Shown here piece by piece: positions 45,601-55,239 of a stretch of 64,000 bases of DNA. This DNA comes from Macrothele yani (taxonomy: Eukaryota > Arthropoda > Arachnida > Araneae > Macrothelidae), in contig CM077024.1 in NCBI GenBank assembly GCA_039090855.1, positions 68,450,594-68,514,593 of the forward strand, written 5' to 3'. Below the pieces are notes generated by a model. The model was not told the origin of the DNA, ran no database searches, and worked only from the letters and a program-made list of their open reading frames with translations. Numbering within the stretch: position 1 is the stretch's first letter; each line of letters opens with the position of its first letter. The translations under genes and the position numbers were made by a program.

Positions 45601-45990
45601 ACGGTCTTGCAAGTAGCTGAATGAGATGGGGGAAATTTCCGGGTTAGTATTTCCACCCTTACCACGGTCTTTAATAGAAAATGGTCATGCAATCATCAGG
45701 TTGACAGGGTGGGGTAAAATTCCTGGGTCGGCATTTCGACTTTCAGGATGGGATGGGGGAAATTTACGGTGTCATCATTTCTATTTTCATCCACTTTAAA
45801 ACAACATTCAGCCGTGTACAAGTAACACAAATATGTGGGGGAAATTTCCGGGGTTGGCATTTTAAACCTTTATCGCAGTTTATAGTACGCAAGTAGCTGG
45901 ATGGGGTGTGGGAAACTTTCGGGTCAGTATTTTGACTGTTACCACGCTTTTTCGTGAAAAACGGTCTTACAATAAGCAGGCTGACAGGGT
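45596..45990 (+). repeat. ~295 bp tandem repeat, partial
   Basis: GCAAGTAGCTGAATGAGATG ... GTTGACAGGGTGGGG recurs as GCAAGTAGCTGGATGGGGTG ... GCTGACAGGGTGGGG. The segment ACAAATATGTGGGGGAAATT plus TTTATCGCAGTTTATAGT (about 45830-45890) also occurs at about 43670-43730, so the pair brackets array copy B as direct repeats. Confidence 0.7.
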
Positions 45991-46091
45991 GGGGGGCTCA
46001 GCCCACCGCTAACGTCGCCTCGCGCCTGTCTCTTTATGTTTTCCGTTCGCCTGACTTCCCACGATTAACAGTTTCTGAAAACTGTAATACG

Positions 46092-47235
46092 GAAGTCCCT
46101 CACAGAAAAACTACCACACACGAAACTGCCGTACAATGGAAAACTTTCACGCAGGAAAATTGCTACATGTTTATCATTAAGGGACCAAGGAACACATTCA
46201 AAGTGTTCCTTGGAGGAACACTTTGAATGTGTGGCAGTTTTCCAAGTTTCCGAATTATGTGTGGCAGTTTTCCAAGGTGTCTAACGGATAGAAGAAGGTC
46301 TTTTGTTTGAATTTTCATGCCGTTTCATACGAGTTTAGGGCAACTGGCCACAAAAGTTCAAGGATGAAGGGAAAGATTGCCGTTTCCGGTCCTATATTGT
46401 GAACTCGATTGGGAACTGCAAACGAATTTCGAGAAAACGTTCCATGTAAACCAAGCGAGAATTGTACTTTTATTTGAAGAAATAAATTGCCGAGGATCCG
46501 AGGTACACTTGGTTTCGAGGGCTATACCCACAACTTCCGTAATATTATATTCTGGGCCGGTGGAGTCTGTCAGTGTATATAGGATGTTCCCCTTGAAGCG
46601 TCCGCGAGGTCTGTGAGCTTTGGGTGACTATCCTCCAAAATGTTAAAATGAACGAAGAGCTGTAAACATTGGTACCATGCTTTATATAATGATTCTGTAC
46701 ACGATCATGCATTTTCAGGACGGTGGAGTGACTCCCCCCCTCCAGTTTCTAAGAGCTCTTCTAGTGTAACACCGAGGATGCACTGACCGACTAGACGTCC
46801 AGAATATAAAATTACGGAAGTTAGGGGTATAGCTCCCAAACCAAGTGTACCTCGGATCCTCGGCAATTCATTTCTTCAAATTAAAGTACAATTCTCGCTT
46901 GGCATACATGGAACGTTTTCTCGAAATTTGTTTGGAGTTACCACTTCAGTTCTCAATATAGGCCCAGAAACGGCAATATTAATAGACCCCCCCCCCCCGC
47001 CTTCAACTTTTGTGGCCAGTTTTCCTAATCTCGCAAGAACCGGCATGAAAATTCAGACAAACAAAAGAGTTCCTTCCCCTCATTAGTCACCTTGGAAAAC
47101 TGCCACACATAATTCGGAAATTTGGAAAACTGGCCCACTGGAAAAATTGTCACACATTCAAAGTGTTCTTCGGAGGAACAGCAATTTGTGCCTGGTCTCT
47201 TAGTGAAAAACATGTGGCAGTTTTCCTGTGTAGCG
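46092..47235. mobile_element. Foldback element 2 (GCCACAC arms, different core)
   Basis: Outer arms of the GTGGCAGTTTTCC type, then ACACTTTGAATGTGTGGCAG, TTTTGTTTGAATTTTCATGC and CGAGAAAACGTTCCATGT. Inner arms contain GCCGAGGATCCGAGGTACAC and ACTTCCGTAAT. All recur inverted on the right (46795-47235). Arms are about 480 bp around a loop of roughly 190 bp. It shares outer arms with element 1 but lacks the 120 bp satellite core. Confidence 0.8.
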
Positions 47236-47269
47236 GTTTAGCATGCCATGATGACATTCAAAGGTAAAC

Positions 47270-49615
47270 GATAAACTCCCCCACCGGTAAATTCCCCCAC
47301 GTTCAGTCAATTCCCCCACCTCGGAAAACTTCCCCACCGGTAAATTCCCCCACCTTTTTCAATCAGGGACCGTGCACAAATGAATTTTACTCAAAATACG
47401 ACTCAAAAAGGTGGGGGAATTTTCCGATGGGGGAGTTTTCCGTTCAGTAAATTCTCCCACCTTTTTCAGTCAGGGACCGTGCACAAATGAATTTTACTCA
47501 AAATACGACTCAAAAAGGTGGGGGAATGTTCAGGAAAGGACAATAAGGTGGGATTTTTTAATAACTCTGCATTTTTACTTAGGCACTAAATATTTACATA
47601 ACATGTCAAATTTGTAATATTTTTCTTTTACTTAATTAATTCATAGGCCCTTCACCTCGGCCTTTTTAACAGCTTTTAATCCGCCGACTTCATATTCATA
47701 ACGCTTACGTATCAAATCAAATCAATAGCATTGCGCTTTTACTTTTACTTAGGCACTAAATATTAATTCATAGGCCCTAGGCCTAAGCCTTTTAGACAGT
47801 TTTTATTCTACCGGTCATATTCATAAAGTCTACATCCCATGTCTGGTTAAGAGTACTGCGCTTTTACTTAGGCACTGACTAAATATTAATTCATAGGCCC
47901 TAGGCCTAGCCCCTTTTACCGGTTCTATCGCTGCCATATTCATAAAGTTTACATACCACCTCAGGTTAATAATATTGCGCTTCTACTTATGCACCATACA
48001 TTAATTAATAGGCCGTAGGCCTAAGCTTTTTTAACACTTTTTTCTTTGCCTATGTTATGCTCGCAAAGTTTACAAAAAAATCAAGTTAATAGCATTGCGC
48101 TTTTACTTAGGCATTCAATATTAATTACTAGGCCTAAGGCCAATTAACTAATAACTAGTACCTAAGTAAAAGTGCAATAAGATTAACTTCAGTTCATACA
48201 AAAACGTTATGAATATGACATCGTTAGAATAAAAACTTAGAAAGGTCTAAGCCAAGGGCCAGTGAAACAACATTTGGTACTTAAGTAAAATCGGAATATT
48301 TATAAACTTGAATTGATATGTAAACGTTATGCATACGGTATTCGTGGAATAAAAACTACTAAAAAGGCCTAGGCCTATGGCCTCTGAATTGATATTTAGT
48401 ACCTAAGTAAAAGCCCAATACTTTTAACCTGACTTGGTACGTAAACTTTTGTGAATATGACATCGGCAGAATAAAAACTTCCAAAAAGGCCTAGGGCCTA
48501 TGAATTAATATTTAGTGCCTAGTAAAAAGTGCAATGTTATTACCTTGATTTAATACGTAAACGTTATGAATGTGACATGCGTAGAATAAAAACTGTTTAA
48601 AAGGCCCAGGCCTAGCCTAGGGCCTATAAATCAATATTTTGCGCTTAAGTAAAAGCGCAAAATTATTACCCTGATTTAACACGTAAACGTTATATGAATA
48701 TGACAGGGTTAGAATAAAAATTGTTAAAAAGGCCTAGGACTAGGGCCTATGAATTAATATTTGATGCCTAATAACATGCTCAATGTTATAACCTTGATTT
48801 AATATGTAAACGTTACGAATATTACATCGGTAGAATGAAAACTGTTAAAAAGGCATAAGCCTAGGGCCGATGAATTATTATTTAGTGTCTAAGTAAAAAA
48901 GCAATATTGTTGCCTTGATTTAATACGTAAACGTTATGAATATGGCATCGCTTGAATAAAAACTGTTAAAAAGGCTTTGGCCTAGGGCCTGTGAAATAAT
49001 ATTTAGAGCCCAAATAAAAGTGCGATTTGATATATAAACGTTGGGAATATTACATCATTAGAACAAAACTGAGGCATAGTAATTAATATTTAGTGATAAA
49101 TATTCCTACGCACGAGACATTGTAATTAATATTTATATTTCTACGCATGATGCATAGTAATTAGTATTTAGTGCCTAGGTAATCAAAAGAGAAATATTAA
49201 TAACTTGACATGAAAACATCCGACCTCATGCAATTACAGTAGGCCTACATGTGGGAAGAACATGTCTCTTCCAAGGGAGGAAAATTTAAAAAACCGGGCA
49301 AAAAGATAAACTACAAGATTCGAAGTATATTTTAAAACGCAATTGTTATTTCTCATCAGCAAATGAACTAGGAAACAGAAATATTATTTTGATGAATATT
49401 AATATCTTTACAAATAAAATTCAGCCTGGGATTTTATAAAAACATCCGCAGAGAGTTATTTCCAAATGTCGGAAAAATTCCCATTCGGAAAATTCCCCCA
49501 CCGGTATATTCCCCCACCTTTTTGAGTCGTATTTTGAGTAAAATTCATTTGTGCACGGTCCCTGACCGAGAAAGGTGGGGGAATTTTCCGGTGGGAGAGT
49601 TTACCGGGATTCCAT
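47270..49615. mobile_element. Foldback element 3 (CCCCCACC arms, palindromic 120 bp satellite)
   Basis: Left outer arm 47270-47530: AAATTCCCCCACCGGTAAAT units and a twice-repeated block beginning CCCACCTTTTTCA and ending AAAAAGGTGGGGGAA. Then GACAATAAGGTGGGATTTTT, shared with element 1. The right outer arm at 49470-49615 has the same minisatellite inverted. The core is a ~120 bp satellite: about four units inverted (47600-48150) followed by about eight direct (48160-49190). Confidence 0.8.
47600..49190. repeat. ~120 bp satellite in head-to-head arrays
   Basis: Direct units at about 48200, 48320, 48440, 48560, 48685, 48805, 48925 and 49030 each contain AAACGTTATGAATATGACAT, AGAATAAAAACTGTTAAAAA, GGCCTAGGCCTAGGGCCTAT and GCCTAAGTAAAAG. 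The units left of 48150 are the inverse complement. The AGGCCTAGGCCT box is itself palindromic. Confidence 0.88.
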
Positions 49616-51070
49616 TCAAAATGCCCATCTCGGATTTTTTTTCCCTTGACGTTTTTACCGATCGCTGCATAAAATTCGTAATTCTTCCACAGAGTTTTCA
49701 GGGGATGTTAGTTGCTCACATTCAGAAAGAAGGTCGGTTGTATATACATTGCAAGATAATGATGTTGCATTTATTATTTATAAGTGAGAATGATGTTTAT
49801 GGCGCATGTCAGATTTAAACACAAACATGTATATTTTTGTTATGTGGGTGAAGTGGTCAAGAAAGTGCAATTTTATATGGCCCGAATTCATTAAGTATCT
49901 TATGTTAAATAATAAAATTTTGGTCAAAATCATAGAAATTTTGGACATTCTTAACTATCAGAATACTTAACATTAGCGTTAAACACGAAAAATAGCCCTA
50001 GAAAAATCGCAAAAAAAAAAACCTTACTTTTCTGCCGCACAGAGAGAAATCTTTTTTTTTCGGCAACTTCACCACACGCCATTTGTTCTAGCAGCGCCAA
50101 TTGCTTAAAGGAATACTTAGAGCATCCGCATGTCCTTTTCTGGCACACAGGGAGAAATCTTTTTCTACACCCCACCCTCAACCCACCAAACGAACAACTA
50201 AAGTAATCTTTTAAGAGCAAATTAACACCTTGTCAATTGTCATTCAAGGGAGTCGACAGGGAACGACGCTCATATTGTCCCCGCTATCACCCCTTAAATG
50301 TAGGAGAGTTCAATTTCCACTGTCAATTTCGCCCGCTCCGTTTGTTCAAGACCCTGCTAGGAAGTGAAGACCTTAGGTTTTAATCTAAGGCAGTTTTTGT
50401 GTGCGCAGGGGTCAAACGGGACATCACTGGAAAGAAATTTTTGACGTTTATTTATGACCACCGCTGGCTTTGATCTAACTTGAGTTTAGGCTCGTTTCAC
50501 ACAAATGGTATAAATCCGACGAATCTATAAAACCGTCCCGCAGTGCAGTTTTTGGGTGGCTTTTACACGAGCGGTTTTATTTTTAGAGCGAAGAAAAAAA
50601 ACGTTCGACCGATAGGCGGGAACCGAATGGCTAGCTCTTTGTGTGGTCAGTTTCTAGATTGTGTCTTCGTTCAAATGCAGTATTTGATGTAGAAACTCAA
50701 TGCACAACATGTTTCAAACTCATGAAAAGATCATGTATTGAATATTACGATTACCTATGTCGATGTATAATCTACAGTAAATGTATGTCATAAACCATTT
50801 TTTTGGAGCCAATGTTCTATAAAACCGTTCACCGTGTTGAAATATACATACACGGAAATACTACGAAACATTTGTAAAGTGCATTAAAACACACACACAC
50901 GCACGCACGCACACTTTTAAAGAGCATTTTGGAGGACACTTGAGCAAAACTATGGAAACACTGAATACTTTAATAACCTTCTATAAGAGCACTTCCACAA
51001 GGCTGTGTGATCATTTTGAAATAATTAACTTTCCTAATATGTGAAACTTTAAATTTCAGGCAATTATTGG
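49616..51070. other. No recognisable gene
   Basis: Holds a small duplication (GCACAGAGAGAAATCTTTTT near 50037 and CACACAGGGAGAAATCTTTT near 50143) and an AC/GC-rich microsatellite at 50889-50912. No coding signal. Confidence 0.5.
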
Positions 51071-51082
51071 TGTGAATTATTT

Positions 51083-51316
51083 TTTTTTTTTTTTTTTTTT
51101 TTTTTTGATTGGAGGTTTAACGACCACCGTGAGCAACTCAATGGGCTATAAGCAGTCGCCCGTCCCTAATTTAGGGTCACTGGTTCCAGGGAAGCGAGAG
51201 AGCCAGTGCCGTAAAACAAACACAACATCCATGCCTGACCGGGATTCGAACCCGGACCCCTTTCGGACGAATGATCAGAGGCCAGCGCCTTAGACCACTG
51301 AGCCACCGGGGCGGCA
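51083..51316 (-). repeat. tRNA-derived SINE, family a, with TSD
   Basis: Plus strand shows the T-run (about 26 T) of its tail, TTAACGACCACCGTGAGCAA, AGTCGCCCGTCCC, GGATTCGAACCCGGACCCC (inverse B box) and CCTTAGACCACTGAGCCACC (inverse A box). TGTGAATTATT flanks both sides (51071-51081 and 51317-51327). Clean TSD and long tail indicate a fairly recent insertion. Confidence 0.93.
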
Positions 51317-51334
51317 TGTGAATTATTTATGAGG

Positions 51335-52680
51335 TGTGAATAAAAGTGTAAAGAATTTCTGGTCCGATCGGGAGATTATCAGCATTTACAAGCCATAACT
51401 CGACACATTATATGAGGGCATGTGGCTACTCATTAAACCTGTCAGGGGTGTGTGTGGGTTGTGGGGGGTGTAAAATATAAAAAAAATTCTGAGTGTAAAA
51501 TATAAAGACTTTCTGGTTCGATCGGGAGATTATCAGCATTTACAAGCCATAACTCGACACATTATATGAGGGCATGTGCCTACTCATTGAACCTGTCAGG
51601 GGTGTGTGTGGGTTGTGGGGGTGTAAAATATAAAAAAATTTCTGAGTGTCAAATATAAAGAATTTCTGTTCCGATCGGGAGATTTTCAGCTTTACAGCCT
51701 ACATCTCAACAAACTCTCTGAGGACATGTGCTGACTCAGGAAATCTGTTAATAATTAAAATATAAAACAAAAACAAAAACAAAGTATTTCTCTTTGTAAA
51801 TGCTGAAAATCTCCCGATCGGACAAGAAATTCCTTATATTTTACACTTTTGGAATTACCCCCCCCTCCCGGACCGGTTTTCCGAGTCAGCACGTGAATTC
51901 AGGGAGTTTGTTGAGATGTAGGTTGTAAATGCTGAAAATCTCCCGATCGGACCAGAAATACTTTATATTTTATATTTCAGGTATCGCCCCCACCCACCCT
52001 AACACACACGGGATGCCTCAGGAGGCCCATGCCCTCAGAAAATTATCCCCATCGGACCAGAAACTCTTTATATTTTACAATTTTGGTATCACCCCCCCCC
52101 CCGACAGATATCCTGAGGCAGCACATGCCCTCAGATAATTTGTTGACTTGTAGGATGTAAATGCTGAAAATCTTTCGATCGGACGAGAAATTTTTGTACA
52201 TATTGCACCTTTGGTATTTACCCCTACCCCATCCCCCGCCGACAGGTTTCCTGAGTAGGTACATGCTTTCAGATAATTTGTTGAGTTGCAGCGTTGTAAA
52301 GGCTGAAAATCTCCCTATCGGACCAGAAACACTTTACATTTTGGGTACCCCCCCCCCCCTCACACGCACACACACAGGTTGCCTCAGTAGTAACATGCCC
52401 TCAGAAAATTTGTCGAGTTGTAGCTTGTAAATGCTGAAAATCTCCCGATCGGACGAGAAATTCCTTATATTTTGCACATTTACTATTACTCCCCCCCCCC
52501 CCCCATCAGGTTTGCTGAATAGGCACATGCCCTCAGATAATGTGTTGAGCAGTAGCTTGTAAATTCTGAAAATGTACCGATCGTATCAGATATGTTTCGT
52601 ATTTTAAACCTTTGAAACCCCCGCACCCCGGCGGCAGGTGTCCTGAGTAGGGACATGCCCTCAGATAATTTGCAGACTTG
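51335..52680. repeat. ~130 bp tandem array with CCGATCGG boxes, switching orientation
   Basis: Plus-oriented units at about 51340, 51490 and 51650 (AATTTCTGGTCCGATCGGGA, TTATCAGCATTTACAAG, GAGGGCATGTG). From about 51785 the units are inverted (TGTAAATGCTGAAAATCTCC, CGATCGGACCAGAAA, G/C-homopolymer, CATGCCCTCAGATAATTTGT), about seven copies to 52680. Each pair is therefore head-to-head around 51740-51790. C/G runs of 8-13 bases vary between units. Confidence 0.85.
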
Positions 52681-52681
52681 T

Positions 52682-52902
52682 TTTTTTTTTTATGATTGGA
52701 GGTTTAACGACCACCGTGAGCAACTCAATTGGCTATAAGCAGTCGCCCGTCCCTAATTTAGGGTCACTGGTTCCAGGGAAGGGAGAGAGCCAGTGCCGTA
52801 AGACAAACACAACACCCATGCCTGACCGGGATTCGAACCCGGACCCCTTACGGACGAATGATCAGAGGCCAGCGCCTTAGACCACTGCGCCACCGGGGCG
52901 GC
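52682..52902 (-). repeat. tRNA-derived SINE, family a, with TSD
   Basis: Nearly identical to the copy at 51083-51316. TSD TTTGCAGACTTGT at 52669-52681 and 52903-52915. Antisense orientation, with a T-run at the left. Confidence 0.93.
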
Positions 52903-53174
52903 TTTGCAGACTTGTAATTTGTATGTTTGTAAACCCTGTAATATTTTGTTGAGTTGTAGATCATAAACATTTTTCATAAAAAATTACGTCAATTATTGCA
53001 GTTAAAAGAAGACGAAATTACGGAAACTTTTTTTGACTCACATAACCAACCTCTGGAGTTCGTGGCCACGAAGAGCTCAAAAACGCAATTTTTATATGGC
53101 CCGTTAAAATTTTTGTGGCCACTTCTCTTACACCCGTAGGGACAAATAATATCACATCTTAATGTAAAAGGAGT

Positions 53175-53212
53175 TCGCCGCACAGGTGGCGCAGTGGTCT
53201 AAGCTCTGGCTT
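53175..53212 (+). repeat. SINE family a, 5' head interrupted by a LINE
   Basis: GCCGCACAGGTGGCGCAGTG then GTCTAAGCTCTGGCT is the tRNA-like head (A box). The remainder of this SINE resumes at 59039 after the LINE. Confidence 0.85.
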
Positions 53213-53365
53213 TGTAAAGGTTGTGTTGACCTGTGCTCCGTGTTCGACCTGCGTTTATTAGTTTTCTTTTGTGTGTGTGCCGTAATTTTGTGTATCTCCT
53301 GTATTGTGAACATCTCCTGTGTCGATTGAGTCCGACCTTGACGTCCTGTAAGTAAAACTTTACTT

Positions 53366-55232
53366 GTGCTAACTCTTTTTCCGTCATGGCTTTGCCCAGG
53401 GACGGGTTTAGCAGGCCAGCGATTGCAAACGGCGGCGACCGCATCTGATAGGCCAGGTCTGAAGCTTCATAGCAAAGCTCCGCCCCCACCTGGCCACGTT
53501 CGGTCTTCGTCATTACCACACGCAGCTGGTTTCCAAGCCGCGTTATCTGATGTTACCACCTCTTCTTCCAACTCTATGGATGTTAATTTCCTGACATTCT
53601 CCACCACAGTGACGTCATTAACTTCTTCAGTATCCGTTGCCTCTGGTACTTCATTTGCTCCTGCGAGCACTGCGTCTCGACCTTCCCCATCTCCGCCCAT
53701 TCCTACGGCAACTTTTCCTAATGCTTCCGTTGTGAAAGGTACCAGTCCATCTTCCTCTACAGTGAAGAATCCATGTCCAATGCCGCTTGATGTGAGTGTC
53801 ACTAGAGACAACAAGAAATTACGCATCGGAATTCTGGAAACTTCAGCTGTTGGGCAAAAGGTTTTACGCACACAGAAACTTGGCATATGTTTTGATGCCC
53901 TCCCTGGACACCAGTCTAAAGAAATACTCCTTAGCCGTTCGTCAAATCCTCCCTAAGAGAGCGATCACTCATATGGCGAGGAAACCTAGGACTGTTCTCA
54001 TCTATTTTGCGAATCCAGAGTTTGTGAAGCGCGCGTCTTATCTGACGGACTGCATGTTGAAGATCGTACCTTACTGGGAGTCCCGCTCTCGCAGCGCCCC
54101 GTACTTGTTACGTGCTACCCCGTACCAATAGAAATCAAGGATCATTGCTTAATGGCGGCCCTTTCTCGGTGTGAAAAGGTAGTTGGTTCCATTTCCACTC
54201 TGTCTTCCGCACCAACAGACCCAGATGACAGGAACACCTTAGGTCTACGTCGCCAAGCAAGGATCCTGTTCCCTACTGAAGATGCCATTGCTGACTGCCC
54301 TACTGACCTCACTGTGGTTGTAGGAAAGCAGATTTTCCGGATTGATATCGTTACTGCCTTGCATTGTTTTAAATGCAATGCATATAGCCACATACAATCA
54401 CGTTGTCCACATGCATCTGCCAAGCCAAATATTTTCATACCGCCAGAAGTCAACACCCCACCCTCAACACCAGTTTCTCTGGCCACCCCAAGTTCGGTTC
54501 CACAGATGTCCTTGATCCCTGCTACTGTTGTTCCAGAGGCTTCTCCTCTAGCAAATGATGATTCATCAGCAGTCTCCAAGTCTTCGATCTCTACTACGGG
54601 AACTTTAGCCACCTCTCCATCGTTGGACCCACTTGCTGATGTGGTACCTCTAGTTCTTCGGAGGGTATTATCTCCGAAAAGGAATGGCAACCCCTCCGTC
54701 GTGTTGCTTCATCTTCTTACCTTGGATCCCCTAATGTGGAGTCAGATCTAACTGTTCTACACCCAACCGCTTCTCCCGGCGTTCCCACGTTGAAACGTAC
54801 TAGACAAAGTTCAGTCTCGCCGGTGACGTCTTTTCCACGCTGCTCTCGTTCCCGTTCGCCAATTCGACAGTCTTCCTCTAAAATGCAGTTCCTACATCTC
54901 TTAAGTCCCCAGTTGTTCCAAAATTGTTGGATCAAAAAGCTTTCGCAGAATATCTGGAAACTTTCCCTGCATTAGACAGGCCGCTGGCGGCGTCAGATCT
55001 TGCTCTCATCATACTTAATCAACCATCACGTCCTCTCAAGCGGCTAGACTGCGTTCAAACACGTAATGCTCAGCTTCCTACTATTATCAATCAACTTCAG
55101 AGTCTACTTGCTCTTTTGCCGAAAATTGACACAATCACTAATGCGCAGACATCTAACTTAAAGAAACGTGTGACCAGTCTTCGCAGAAGTGCTGATAGTA
55201 ATATTCAACCACTACAACCTCTTTCACGTTAA
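53366..55232 (+). pseudogene. Tx1-like LINE ORF1 (gag-like, CCHC zinc knuckle)
   Basis: The reading passes through at least three frames (53366-53956, 53796-54131, 54152-54751 and then to 55232), so it is frameshifted. An N-terminal Ser/Thr/Pro-rich region precedes a more conserved part (LRIGILETSAVGQKVLR...RKPRTVLIYFANPEFVKRA). A CX2CX4HX4C zinc knuckle, CFKCNAYSHIQSRC, lies at about 54365-54406. This is how ORF1 proteins of L1/Tx1-like elements that bind the element RNA are built. After it comes another low-complexity Ser/Pro region and a C-terminal helical stretch. Confidence 0.75.
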
Positions 55233-55239
55233 AATTACT

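Noticed and set aside
47600..49190. Centromeric satellite
   Set aside because: Only about a dozen units, bounded by foldback arms and recurring as the core of another element; better explained as part of a transposon.
53467..53886. 139-codon minus-strand frame
   Set aside because: Antisense shadow of the LINE ORF1 region, which has a clear gag-like structure on the plus strand.
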